Source: Mixophyes australis (taxonomy: Eukaryota > Chordata > Amphibia > Anura > Limnodynastidae). Taken from it: DNA of 64,000 nucleotides. This document shows, in pieces, positions 35,502-46,492 of this stretch; the stretch's first letter is position 1; the number at the start of each line of letters is the position of its first letter. The notes below the pieces were generated by a model that had not been told where the DNA came from, made no database searches, and saw nothing but the letters and a program-made list of their open reading frames with translations. The position numbers and the translations under genes were made by a program. The stretch spans positions 344,073,375-344,137,374 of the forward strand of contig JAVHZZ010000003.1 of assembly GCA_036250195.1 (NCBI GenBank), read 5' to 3'.

Positions 35502-38459
35502 TCAACAACTTTGATTTCTCTCTAAAGCTGTTATGCGTTTTTTTATGTAGAATTTCACCCCCGACCAGTTCCGATCTTTAAGTGCTGATGGTTCAGCCAT
35601 GAGGCACATGATGCAGTCACGCTTTCCGTTAACCTGCCATGTTTGGATAAACTTGATCATGTGCTTCTCCACAGCCTGGATCTCATCTCTGTTCCAGGTT
35701 TTTATCAATAATTCTTTACAACCTGAAATGAATTTGAGCAGTCCATTACGAATCTGAGAAATACAGAGAAGGCAAACTGCTTCTGCATAGCGAAACTGTG
35801 TGCTACACTGACCTGTAGAAGCTTGGCTGGGCGCTGGTCCTATGTTGTTGGGTCCCTACACTGTCTCTCTTCTAACGTGGAAGTGTAGACCAAATGCATG
35901 GCCACTTGTCTCACTGTGACAGGGGTTTGCTCATCCAACCTGTAGCTGGACCTGTTCTAAAACGAAACAGATATGTAAATGACAGAGGTAAAAGTGAAAA
36001 CCATACATTGGACCAAGATTTTCAACTTACCATCCGGATCAATGTCCATCTCATCCGAATTCTTGCCTTTGAGCTCAGACAGTGTCCCACTCTCGAGAGC
36101 CATTAAAAGTTTGCTGACCTTAGCAAGTTGGAGGGTACCTTCTGAAAGGCGGTAATACTGCTGATGCACCCTGATGTCATTCCCAAGAAAGTCCGTAAAC
36201 TGATCCCATTTTGTGTCGTTTAGGTTGAGGACCTTTGAAAGGATAGCAAAATGCTTTCAAAGCTTCATTGAAGACAGCATGTGGGGATATTTTTCCCCTC
36301 ACTCTCGGGCAAACAGGCGCATGCAATAGGAAGTGTGGCAAGGCAGCTGGTCTGGCAAACATATAGACATTTTGGGTAGCCACTGCACATTCTTCACGCT
36401 TCTATGCAAGAAGTTCCAGTGCACCTTGCATGGCTGGAATCAGCAGGATGGGGACTTTTCTCCCTCAATTTTCCCAGATCTAAAGTGTCAACAGAGCTTA
36501 CACTCAACCTCAGAAAGTGCTAATGTAACATCTTCATGAAGATCTGAAGTATATCTACAAGAGAAGGTAGTCAACAACATCTTGTAAACTTCCCCTTCCC
36601 TTTTCGATTGAACAAGATCAGCTGTGCCAGGGTGACTTTTGCAACCAATGCTCAGTTGTTAAGCATAGGCTCGGTGGATAAACTGCTTCGGTATGCTTGC
36701 TGCTTCTTGAGATACAAGTGCATCTTTTTCACATCTTCAGTGAAAGGTATGAGCTGAGGCATGTTCCACTTCAACTGCTTAAGAGTTTTCAAGACAGGAT
36801 CAACTTGTTTCATCTTGCCTCATAGATCTTCCCAAAGTTGCATGCGATTTCAATTGCAGCAGTGCAGCCCTCCATCATGGCTCGACACTTTTGCAAGCCG
36901 TGACTGACCTTCAGTGCCAGCGAGGTGTCACAAACTTACTTGCTTCTGTGCTGCTAATTTCCCTGCCTCTGTGTACAGCTCAGCACTTCCTGGTTGGGCG
37001 GCCACATGATCGTGGCTGGGAGTTGGCATATACAATCTGCAGACTATATAAAGCTCACCTTGTCAGAGCAACAAGTTACCACTTTGTGTCTGGCTCTCCC
37101 TGTGTATCCTGTGCTGTTTCTGGTGTTTCCTTGTGTATGACTTTGGCCTGTTTAACCTCTGCTTCTGGATCTGCTGCTGCCTGGTTACCTGTGAATCTGA
37201 CACCGCTATCCTTATTGACTACTCTGCTGCCTGTTTCCTTAAGTATCTGACCCGGCGACTATCCGATCCGGAGTTACACTGTATATGACTTGGATTCTTG
37301 TGTATGTGCTGTGTTTCTTCAGCTAACTGATCCTGCTCCTCTGTGCCGTACTACACTACCTCTACATAGCCTATTCTCCTTACCTACCGTCTGTCACCTA
37401 TCACGTCAGTGGGCTAACCTAAGGGCCGCGACCTGCGGGCCTCCGGCAGCAAAATTCATCCCGCCTTGCTCTGGTTCTTGGTGAAGACCGGGGGGGTTCA
37501 TTAGAATCTGCGCCTTAGGATGGCCAGCACTAACACTGACTGATAGAAAACTCCTGGGAGCCATAACACAAGGGTGTTTTAAATGTACCTATCTCCTTGT
37601 CATAGCCGGCTACCAGCTTCACAGCGTCTTCTACATGCAGAAAGTTTGATGGGATGGTAAAGTCTTCCGTCCTCTCCAAAGGGGTAACTCTTCTGGCCTG
37701 TAACAGTAGCCTGCCCATTTCTCTAACCTTCTGACGTACGTACTTGTGCCTGCCAACATCTGAACTCGCTCGGTTGAATAGATGCTGCCCCATCTGCATG
37801 AAGTAATTGGTCATTTTTTAATGTGAGTAAGATTTTACCTGGGTTTATGTCACTTAAGAGTGACCACTGATGTCAGGTGGAACAGGCTGAGCAAAGGCAC
37901 ACAGAGACTGAAGTCTGTTTGTGCCAGGTTTAGGCTTCTTGTCCGTTCGGTTTAACTTACATTTCTTTATGTGTCGCCACAGATATTTTCTATCAAACAA
38001 GCCTTGGCAGGCTGTACAATGCATTAAGCTTTCGGCATCCATCTCTTTGTCTGGAAGTCTGCATGGAAGCATGCTATTCCAGGCTATTTCTGAAAGTGGC
38101 TTCTCACAGTACATACAGAAATGCTTTTTGTTATATGCTCTGGAGCCATCACTGTTTTTGGATAGCGTTTGGATGTACACAGCGCCATTTTCCCGACCTT
38201 CTGTGTTTAAAACACTGCTGTCATCAGGTTGAGAATGGTCATGCATAGAACACATCTCTGGGTACCTGCACTTTGTTCCACCGGTGGGAAATGAGACATC
38301 ACCGCTGATGTCTGAACCACTCTTCTCTGAAGTGTCAGGAGCATACTCATCTTCACTGCTCTCCAGGCTATAGTCGGAGTCACTCTTGGGCTGTGTCATG
38401 TTACACTGTCTCCACTTCACTTTCAGCAGCAGATGGATGTGATCGTCTCTTATCCCCAT
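35502..38459 (-). pseudogene. Tyrosine-recombinase (Crypton-like) element protein, broken
   Basis: Pieces on the minus strand keep the order of a multicopy fish/amphibian protein family. The first piece (38459-37854, 201 codons) has an acidic Ser-rich stretch near residues 25-55 and zinc-finger-like residues (Cys115, Cys118; Cys148, Cys151, His163, Cys167). The next (37814-37569) reads RQKVREMGRLLLQARR. After the LTR the frame resumes with CRAMMEGCTAAIEI (about 36880), then SDLHEDVTLALSEVE. The C-terminal part resembles a tyrosine recombinase: the L-R-K-H box codon for Arg is TGA (36257-36259), the LGH box reads LGN (Asn codon 36179-36181), and VHQQYYR keeps the Tyr. A last piece (35708-35502) ends the protein. 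Stops and frameshifts make it inactive. The Crypton assignment is my inference. Confidence 0.7.
36926..37568 (+). mobile_element. Solo LTR inside the recombinase gene, 643 bp
   Basis: Begins TGTCACAAAC and ends CCATAACA. The flanks CGAGG (36921-36925) and CAAGG (37569-37573) are a 5-bp duplication differing by one CpG transition, and removing the insert rejoins the minus-strand reading frame. TATATAAA at 37045-37052 is a likely promoter. Pyrimidine-rich text and GGGCCGCGACCTGCGGGCCT resemble the gypsy-type LTR at 40909-41526. Confidence 0.8.
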
Positions 38460-38594
38460 TTGGTCTAAAAGGACAGAAAATCTGCTATCTCCTCCTGTTC
38501 CTGCGAGTAGTGGGACATACGTATGTATGTTCTATTGACCTCTAGTGGAAGCACGCATGCACTCTCCCCTCCACGTCAGGCACATGCACAATTT

Positions 38595-39202
38595 TTTTTT
38601 CAACAAAAGTGCCACGCAGGGACATGCCATGCTCCATGGTCCAGTTCTGGACCTTGCATGCCCATTGTAAGTGCTTTCAGTAGTGGACAAGAGTTAGAAT
38701 TGGTACTCTGACCGATCTGCGGCTCTGCATCCCCATACACAGCAAGCCAGCATTAATTCTTCAGCAATTTGTGCTACTGTAGCTCTTTGTGGGATTGGAT
38801 CGGACAGGGCTAGCCTTTGCTCCCTATGCGCATCAATGAGTCTTAGGTGTCCATGACCCTCTCACCAATTCACTGACTTTCCTTCCTTGGACTTTCCTTC
38901 CTTTTGGTAGGTACTAACTATTACATTACTAACTATTGCATACTAGGAACACCCCACAAGACCTGCCGCTTTGGAAATGCTCTGACCCAGTCATCTAGCC
39001 ATCACAATTTGCTCCTTGTTAAAGTCGCTTAGATCCCTACGCCTGTCCATTAATCCTTCTTCCCCCTCATCAACTTAAAGAACTGACTGTTCACTTGCTG
39101 CCTAATATATCCTACCCCTTGATAGGTGCTATTGTAATGAGATAATCAAAGCTATTCACTTCACTTGTCAGTGGTTTTAATGTTGTGTTTGATTGGTGTA
39201 TA
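38595..39202 (-). pseudogene. Tc1-like element, 5' half
   Basis: The right end AATGTTGTGTTTGATTGGTG corresponds to a Tc1-type terminal repeat (compare AATGTTGTGGCTGATCGGTG near 57773). Read on the minus strand, degraded frames follow a helix-turn-helix N-terminus: RRDLSDFNKEQIVMARWLDQ, then SKAAGLVGCS. The piece stops near CTTACAATGGGCATGCAAGG, a sequence also found in the Tc1 copy at 57.2 kb. Stops are frequent. Confidence 0.75.
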
Positions 39203-39779
39203 TGCATACAATTTTTGCAATGGGCAATTTGTTTTAGAGGAAACTAGCTGCACATTGCTGTGTGTGTCTGAGTGAACTCAAAATAACCTTTAAATCCAAT
39301 AAGCATCTGATCAAATTCAATCCGGCTGCAAATGTGCTCAGATGATGGCTGTAATAAGGCATTGATGAAGTCATCTAAATTATCAACAAAGTATCAGCAC
39401 ACCTTTATGGCTAAGTTTGGCATAGATTTGGCTGATGTAAACATTGAGCCAAGCTCCTATTTTCCCATGTACGGTTACCTTCACATCAGGGTTGTGACTA
39501 TAAACAGTACAGAACAATATCACTCACAAAATATAAAACACACAGTGGTCAATAATAAAATGACAACAAATGGTTTATCAGGCATTAGCTTTTCAGTATA
39601 TAATAAAGCACATTCGGAAATGGACATATGTTCATTTATTTGCATAACTTATGTATTTCCGTACTGTTCATGTGTATCACAAATGCCTACACTTATGTCT
39701 GTATAATACATTTTTTCATATATGTTGACTCGCGTCTCCTTACGCCCGAAGAGGTACAACAGGGGCAGGAAAGCACTAG

Positions 39780-40130
39780 CTGAGCATAGTATAGCCGTTC
39801 ACAGGATTCACTGCTAGGGAAGGTCGTGATGGCAGATTCAAGAGATATGTTGAAGAAAGGGGTAGGAAATTTTTTTGCGAAAAAGTGTAACCAGGGATAT
39901 GACCGTTAATTAAAATAAAGGACAGCAGTGGATATAGGGTAAAAATAGGACTGCAATATTGGGTCTGGGGGGATTTTCACAATTGAAACAGATTGGCGGT
40001 TGCTTACTCTGGATCAATTTCAAATATAAGTGCAGGATCGCAGGAGATCCAAAATAGATTGAACTTGATGGATTGGTGTCTCTTTTCAACCTCATCAACT
40101 ATGTTACTATGTTACTATGTAATTGCAACA
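39780..40130 (+). repeat. Amphibian-type dispersed repeat with TATGTTAC tail
   Basis: It ends TTGAACTTGATGGATTGGTG, TCTCTTTTCAACCTCATC, then repeated TATGTTAC. I recall this ending as common in amphibian genomes, probably the 3' end of a retroelement. Copy A of the surrounding repeat lacks it. Its 5' limit is approximate. Confidence 0.5.
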
Positions 40131-40229
40131 TAATTAGACATAAACGCATCGAATGATATGCCTTTTAGAAGGCGCATCTCTTGCTGGTGCTGTACAGGTG
40201 GTGTAACTATACACAATGATTAGCTAGCC

Positions 40230-40779
40230 CAGTGGTTTCCAAACCGTGCGCTGCTGCGATCTCACTGGAACATCGGGCCAGGGCCGATGGTAAACTGGGT
40301 GAGCAAGGCAGGGGGTGCCAAGTCTGAGAGGCGCTCCTCTCCATCTGCCATCCCCCACTTGTTCAACAGCCAGCCAAAATAAATACTTACCAGTACGGGG
40401 GCCGGTGACCACATGGTACCCTCCTCCTTATTCCTTTCGCACTGACTGTCGGGCTTGACGTCATCATATCCAACTTTTTCAGTGAGGAGCTGCGCAGAGA
40501 GGACAGAAGACAGAAGGCCAAGTAAATGGTAAGAAAAGAAAAGGAGGGGCAGGACTGGGATGAAAGGGCAGTTACTAAAAGGGAAACTGATGAAGGGGCA
40601 CAGGGTGATGGTGAAGGGGCACAGTGTTATGATGAAGTGGTCTAAATACTTATTACGTTATTTTGACCCAACTGCTTAACAAACAGGACTACTCTGTAAT
40701 TATTTTGACTTTGGGTTGCCTTGAAAAAATTATGAAGAGCCTAGGGGTGTCTCGAACTGAGAAAGTTTTGGAACCACTG
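40230..40779. mobile_element. hAT-type MITE, CAGTGGTTTCC ends
   Basis: Inverted ends CAGTGGTTTCCAAAC and GTTTTGGAACCACTG. Flanks AGCTAGCC and AGATTGCC match at six of eight positions. The homologous unoccupied site near 1807 reads AGCTAGCCACTTCTG, confirming the duplication. No coding capacity. Confidence 0.85.
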
Positions 40780-40908
40780 AGATTGCCACTTCTGATTGTG
40801 TCTTGCCACTTCTGATAGTGTAGTGGTTATATTATATAAACTCATTGCCACCTATTTGCATTACTTAACTGACATTTTCATTTGGACTATTACAGAAAAG
40901 AGAATTCC

Positions 40909-41526
40909 TGTCAGGCGCCCTTCCCACACACAAGCTGGGTGCCAAGGACGGTCGCATTTGTGCGGCACGGGCACCCCGTTGCTAGGCAACAGGACGTCAC
41001 TTCCGATTATCGGCTGGAAGTTCGGCCGCGTGACAGCCACACTTCCTGATGGCGGCCAGAACATATGACCGCCAACCCCATGTCCACAATGACATTCAAA
41101 CAGCATGTATTTAAACCTGACTCTGGCACCACTAAGGTGCCAGAGTATATAGGTCCCTAGACTCCAACATTTGCTTCCTGTGCCTACTTTATTCCTTGGA
41201 TTTTGACTCAGTCTGTTTGACTACTCTTTTGGATATTCCTTTGGACCTCTCTGATTTCCTGGTTTGATCTTTTGGCTTGCTGACTCTTCTTCTGCCTATT
41301 CCTTTGGTACCTGATTTGCCCGCTTGGTTTTCACCTTTGGATTCCACTTCTACGCTATCACCTATACTTTGCTGATAGCTAACTGAGAGGGCCACAACCT
41401 GCACGCCTCTGCAGCAAACCCCAAATCCCCTTGCATGGGTCCCTGGTGAAGACCTGAGGCGTGCCTCCTAGCTTAGCAGCGCCAATACCGGCAGGTAAGA
41501 CCATCAGAGCTTGTTTGTTCGTGACA
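40909..41526 (+). mobile_element. Gypsy-type solo LTR, 618 bp, TSD ATTCC
   Basis: Begins TGTCAGGCGCC and ends TTCGTGACA, with perfect 5-bp duplications ATTCC at 40904-40908 and 41527-41531. GAGTATATAGGTCCC near 41141 is a TATA-like promoter. It is related to the LTR at 20303-20934. The other copy of the surrounding repeat (near 1950) lacks it. Confidence 0.9.
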
Positions 41527-41830
41527 ATTCCTATTTGATTTTTAAAGGGGAATGATGTTTAAATTTATTTTAATTTGTATTTTGCAATTGTATTTGTAAT
41601 TAATTACATTTTGTATGGAAAATATAGCTTTCACATTTATTAACTGTCAAGACGAGATTCTCTCTTATGTATTTGACTCTTTATTACATTACTCTATATT
41701 ATATACAGAGTAATCTTACTAGAGTGTACTACTAATACTATCAAGCCACATCTCTACACTACCTCTACTCTATTGTGAAGCATCTTTATACATGTATGTA
41801 TACCTGACGTACACGTGGCATAACATATGC

Positions 41831-42839
41831 AAATATACTTTTCTTACAAGCGTCTTTTCAACATACGTTCAGGCTCAAATGAGTCTACATTGTAAATGAA
41901 TATGAAAATATGTTTATCATGGAAGTTTCCTTATTTAATTTAACAATAAAATCCACCCATAATATTAATTATTTCAAAGTAATGCACCTCTTACTTCCTT
42001 CAAGACAGGATACTTTGCATGTATTTGAATGTTACAAAGTGATTTGTCATATTGGAGCAAAAAGAATGCTGGTTGTTATTTTCCTTTGAAGTTCGTCATT
42101 TTTTAATATCCTATTAATACACTGTACTCAGTGCTGATTTTTTTTGATGGTTTTGAAGGCAGATAATTCAAGCAGTAAGAGCATTAGCAGCCTTTAATCA
42201 ACATGCTTGTCACTGCAGAGCTGCATGCATTGCTAAATACTCGGTTTGATGATTCTTATGATGTATTACTGCCTGCTGTTAACTATTTTAGCTTGGTTTT
42301 TCATTAGAATAAAATTATTTTATGAAAGTCTTTTTCCTATATCTTTTATCATGCAAAGTAAAAAGAGGCTACATAAACAAAGCTATTGTCATGTTAGTAT
42401 TTACAAGAGAAGTCAGTGGGCTTGAATTCTAAAATTAACAAGTCCTTCTGTGCATTGATGTGACAAATTTGGTGTGAAATTTAGCATGTCTCTAATTTTG
42501 TGGGGGAACAGGCAATTTTGCAGAGCGACAACATTTTGCAGATACAAACCTTAAATTCCAGTTTTGATTTGAAACTCTGCAGGAAGGCATTCCGCGCTTT
42601 ATTAATAATGACAGTCTGCATTCTGCATTATTTTGCATTTTATAGACTAGAAACAATTTATAGTCTACTGCGGTGTGGTTGGGGTAGGAGAAGGGAATAA
42701 CACTTTAGAATTCAGTTGGAGAAATGTGTACTGTAAAATACCACACCCAAATGAGGGAAATGTTCCGTAGAAGAGTTTTGATAATTCTGCTTTTTCTCTA
42801 ACTTAAGTGCCGCTCTTTGATACAACTCAACCATTTATG
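41831..42839. other. AT-rich non-coding stretch
   Basis: No gene or element end seen. Confidence 0.5.
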
Positions 42840-43037
42840 CTTATTATTAGAGATGGTCACTGACCCCCGTGTTTTGGTTTTGTTTTTCGTTTTGTATCTG
42901 GATTACCTTCGTGTTTTGGTTTTGGCTTTGCAAAACCGCCATTGCGTGTTTTGGTTTTGGTTTTGGTTTTGTTTGGTTTTGTTTTGCCATTTTTGAAAAA
43001 AATACAATGTTTTTGGTCTAAAATAACCTAATTTAGT

Positions 43038-43081
43038 GCTCAACAAGTTTCTTGGATAAGTGAGGTAATTCTAAAGCTAAT
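43038..43081 (+). pseudogene. 18S rRNA-derived 44-bp block in copy 2
   Basis: Reads GCTCAAC, then CTTGGATAAGTGAGGTAATT and CTAAAGCTAAT, against 18S CTTGGATAACTGTGGTAATT and CTAGAGCTAAT. It sits about 190 bp from the left tip, the same distance as in copy 1. Confidence 0.72.
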
Positions 43082-43229
43082 AAATTATCCAAAAAACAGT
43101 TTAATCCCTGGTAGTCTGTCCTTAATGCGAACACTTGCCTGCAAATTATACAGACAAACCTGGTTGTCTACCTCCTCCATCTTTGATTATTTGCAATGTA
43201 GCCATTGTCTTTGGGTGTATATTACACCC

Positions 43230-43560
43230 TCCACTTGTAGTTGAATCGAAAAAAAACAGCCTGCATAGACTGTGGAATTAGAAAGTAAAAATAAATGGAC
43301 CACGGTAGTTTGGTGGCTATCTATGTCCCCCCGCCCTCCACTTGAAGTTGAATAAAAAAAAAAGCAGCCTGCATAGACTGGAATTAGAAAGTAAAAATAA
43401 ATGGACCATGGTAGTTTGGTGGCTATCTATGCCCCCCCCCCCCCCCCACCCGCCCTCCACTTGAAGTTGAATACAAAAAAAAGCAGCCTGCATAGACTGT
43501 GGAATTAGAAAGTAAAAATAAATGGACCACGGTAGTTTAGTATCTGTCTGCATAAGACCC
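43230..43560 (-). repeat. 108-119-bp tandem units in hAT-like copy 2
   Basis: CAGCCTGCATAGACTG recurs at 43257, 43365 and 43484. A run of C at 43432-43447 widens one unit. Confidence 0.9.
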
Positions 43561-43591
43561 CCAATCCACTAGGAGTAAAATAGAAAACTAT

Positions 43592-44289
43592 TCAGCCGTT
43601 ATAGAGTCTAGAATATAAATAGAAATTGAGAAAGGCAATTTGGTATCTGTCTGCATCATAATCATCAACATCATCATTAGTGCCCTCGTTGCCTATACAA
43701 ATCTCCCCCTCATCCTCTTCTAATTCAAAAGTGGCATCCTCAATTGGTGTATCACCAGCTACACTCGGGCTGGTCAGGCACACATCAGCAGAACTGCTGA
43801 AAGGGCCCTTCTTTATGGGTACACTAACAGAATGCTCACAATTAGACATACCACTGTTGGATGGACTCTTCACAGGGATTGGTGTCATTTCTGATTCAGA
43901 GCATACATTATCCTCTAGTGCCTTACTGTTATCTTGCAGCTCGGCTTTAACGCGTAACAGTAGTTGTGCACCACTTGTAGGCTCGGTAACATTTTTGGAT
44001 CTGCCACTAATAGAGAAAGGCAAAGGCCTCATTCTCTCTTTGCCACTGCGTGTGTAGAAATGCATGTTGGCAAATTTTTTTTATCGGCAGTTAAGTTTTC
44101 CTCAGTTACACTTTGTTTTCGCTTCAATGCGGTAAAAAAAAATTTGGTGTGTGTTTTTTTGGCTGATTTCAAAAGACGGTGTACTTTGACATCGCCTTTC
44201 CCAGATGACGTACTGGGAACACTACCATCAGGACTGGTGACAGAACCTGGTTGCTCATTCTGCTCATATGTGGACTGCTTTGAATCCAT
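43592..44289 (-). pseudogene. Element-encoded protein remnant, copy 2
   Basis: The minus-strand ATG at 44287-44289 opens MDSKQSTYEQNEQPGSV and runs 86 codons to a stop at 44029. One frameshift leads into a second frame (44065-43592) with RPLPFSISGRSKNVTEP, a Ser-rich middle, KKGPFSSSADV and a strongly acidic end DDVDDYDADRYQIAFL. Less damaged than copy 1. The protein ends before any catalytic domain, so both copies derive from an already shortened, non-autonomous parent. Function unknown. Confidence 0.65.
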
Positions 44290-44309
44290 TCTGAGCCCAA
44301 AGCACTTGT

Positions 44310-45200
44310 AGTGCTACAAATTGTTTTAGATACTGCTGACAAATATGACTTTTGACAGCCAGAAATATTTATGCACAATTATGGGGAACACCCCAAAAGC
44401 ACTTGGGAGAGCTAAAAATTATTTTTTAAATCTGCTGACAGATAATACTTTGGACAGCCAGAAATATTTATGCACAATTATGGGGAACACCCCAAAAGCA
44501 CTTGGGAGTGCTAAAAATTATTTTTTAAATCTGCTGACAGATAATACTTTGGACAGCCAGAAATATTTATGCACAATTATGGGGGACACCCCAAAAGCAC
44601 TTGGGAGTGCTAAAAATTATTTTTTAAATCTGCTGACATATAATACTTTGGACAGCCAGAAATATTTATGCACAATTATGGGGGACACCCCAAAAGTACT
44701 AGGGAGTGCTAAAAATTATTTGCTAAATCTGCTGACAGATAATACTTTGGACAGCCAGAAATATTTATGCACAATTATGAAGGACACCCCAAAAGCACTG
44801 GGGAGTGCTAAAAATTATTTCGTAAATCTGCTGACAGATAATACTTTGGACAGCCAGAAATATTTATGCACAATTATGGGGGACACCCCAAAAGCACTGG
44901 GGAGTGCTAAAAATTATTTGGTAAATCTGCTGACAGATAATACTTTGGACAGCCAGAAATATTTATGCACAATTATGGGGGACACCCCAAAAGCACTGGG
45001 GAGTGCTAAAAGTTATTTCGTAAATCTGCTGACAGATAATACTTTGGACAGCCAGAAATATTTATGCACAATTATGGGAGACACCCCAAAAGCACTTGGG
45101 AGTACTAAAAATGATTTGGTAAATCTGCTGACAGATAGTAATTTTGACAGCCAGAAATATTTATGCAAAATAATGGGGGACACCCAAAAAGCACTTTGAG
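44310..45200 (-). repeat. 99-bp tandem array (9 units) in hAT-like copy 2
   Basis: The anchor GACAGCCAGAAATATTTATG recurs every 99 bp at 44354, 44453, 44552, 44651, 44750, 44849, 44948, 45047 and 45146 (a few anchors vary by one base). As 99 is a multiple of three, a 284-codon frame stays open on the plus strand, antisense to the element. Confidence 0.97.
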
Positions 45201-45371
45201 TGTCAAATATTGGAAAAAAAAAGACTCCTCTATCCTCCTCTCTTCTCTATCGATTGTTGTTAGCACAATTGGAATCCGAATATTGTATTGTCTGTCCCTG
45301 CTCTAATCAGCCTGTGACTAAGCCCTGCTCTCTCCCTCTGTCAAATGGCAATGGATTGCTGTGGAGGCGTG

Positions 45372-45379
45372 TATTTATA
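45372..45379 (-). promoter_or_regulatory. TATA-like box of hAT-like copy 2
   Basis: Minus-strand TATAAATA in the same place as in copy 1 relative to the GC-rich tip. Confidence 0.5.
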
Positions 45380-45560
45380 ATCTTCAAGTATCGCGAGAAC
45401 CGACCCCCGAGATCCGACGACGTCACAATGACGTTCGGCCTCGATTTGGATTCCGAGCGGGCGGGAGAGTACCGAGCCTACTCGGCTTGGTACTCGGATA
45501 GCCAAAGTCCAGGTGGGTTCGGTTCTCGGAGAACCGAGCCCGCCCATCTCTACTTATAAT

Positions 45561-46350
45561 AGTGACGTCACAAGGGATTTCACCTATAGCATTCCCATCC
45601 ACTGCGCACTTCTGTGACTTCACGTGGATGTCATATAAGACAACATTAGACTGTCCGTCTATCTCAGCCACTTTTAGTCAGATTGCCTTCTTCCACTAGT
45701 CTCCAGTTCCACATGGGTTGCCTCAGAGATGCCATGGGCTACTGGCGAGCTGATTGGCTACATTGTCATGAATATTGGTTCATCCCTACGATATGGCTAC
45801 TTCCTGTGTGTGAGAGGCTTTAAAGTCTAAAACAGTTTTTTCATTTGCTGTTGTAATTGCACTATTTGGGATTTCTTGTGCAAATTGAATCTTAATTGAT
45901 TTAAATTTGAAACTCAATGAAGGAAACTGAAATACCTAACAATCTACTGGTTTACTTATCTACTAATCTAATCATTGACTTTCCAGCCCCACATTGAATT
46001 ATTTGAAATGCAGACATTATCATTCCCCACATTCAGAGGGAGGGCAGTAGCCTCTCTCTTTATTTTTTTTGCAAACTCTAATTTTTACCACTTTTACGGT
46101 ACAGAATGTGCATGGAATACAGTTTGCAGAATGTAAAAGGGGAAAGAGATATGGTTACAGCAAACATTGTGCATAGTCTCCCAACAAAGAATACGCAGAG
46201 CAAGGAGATAAACAATGACAACAGACTCTGCAACACCACAAACTGAAGTTAGGATAAGCAGCACATAAAAGTATTGCATAACAAATACAATAATACAATA
46301 TATTGTGCAGTGTATATACTACCACACATGCAATATCCCAAGCAGCACAA

Positions 46351-46388
<38 letters not shown>

Positions 46389-46426
46389 AGGGAGATATAT
46401 ATATATATATATATATATAGATATAG

Positions 46427-46492
<66 letters not shown>

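Larger units (their letters stand above)
39650..41830 (+). repeat. Dispersed repeat copy B, with three insertions
   Basis: Counterpart of 1567-3165. Outside the insertions (about 39780-40130, 40230-40779, 40909-41526) it aligns piecewise with copy A, which lacks all three. It in turn lacks the LINE tail and MITE of copy A. Identity of the ancestral repeat is unknown. Confidence 0.65.
42848..45552 (-). mobile_element. hAT-like element copy 2 (inverted)
   Basis: Left tip TAGAGATGGTCACTGACCCC and right tip GAGCCCGCCCATCTCTA are the reverse of copy 1. The 8-bp flanks CTTATTAT (42840-42847) and CTTATAAT (45553-45560) match at seven positions. On the minus strand the order is TATA box, nine 99-bp units, coding remnant, three units of 108-119 bp, 18S block and GTTTTGG-rich end. 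It is longer than copy 1 mainly because of the tandem array. Confidence 0.9.

Noticed and set aside
44345..45199. 284-codon frame as a real repeat protein
   Set aside because: It is antisense to a transposon array, and the sister copy with 100-bp units cannot encode it.
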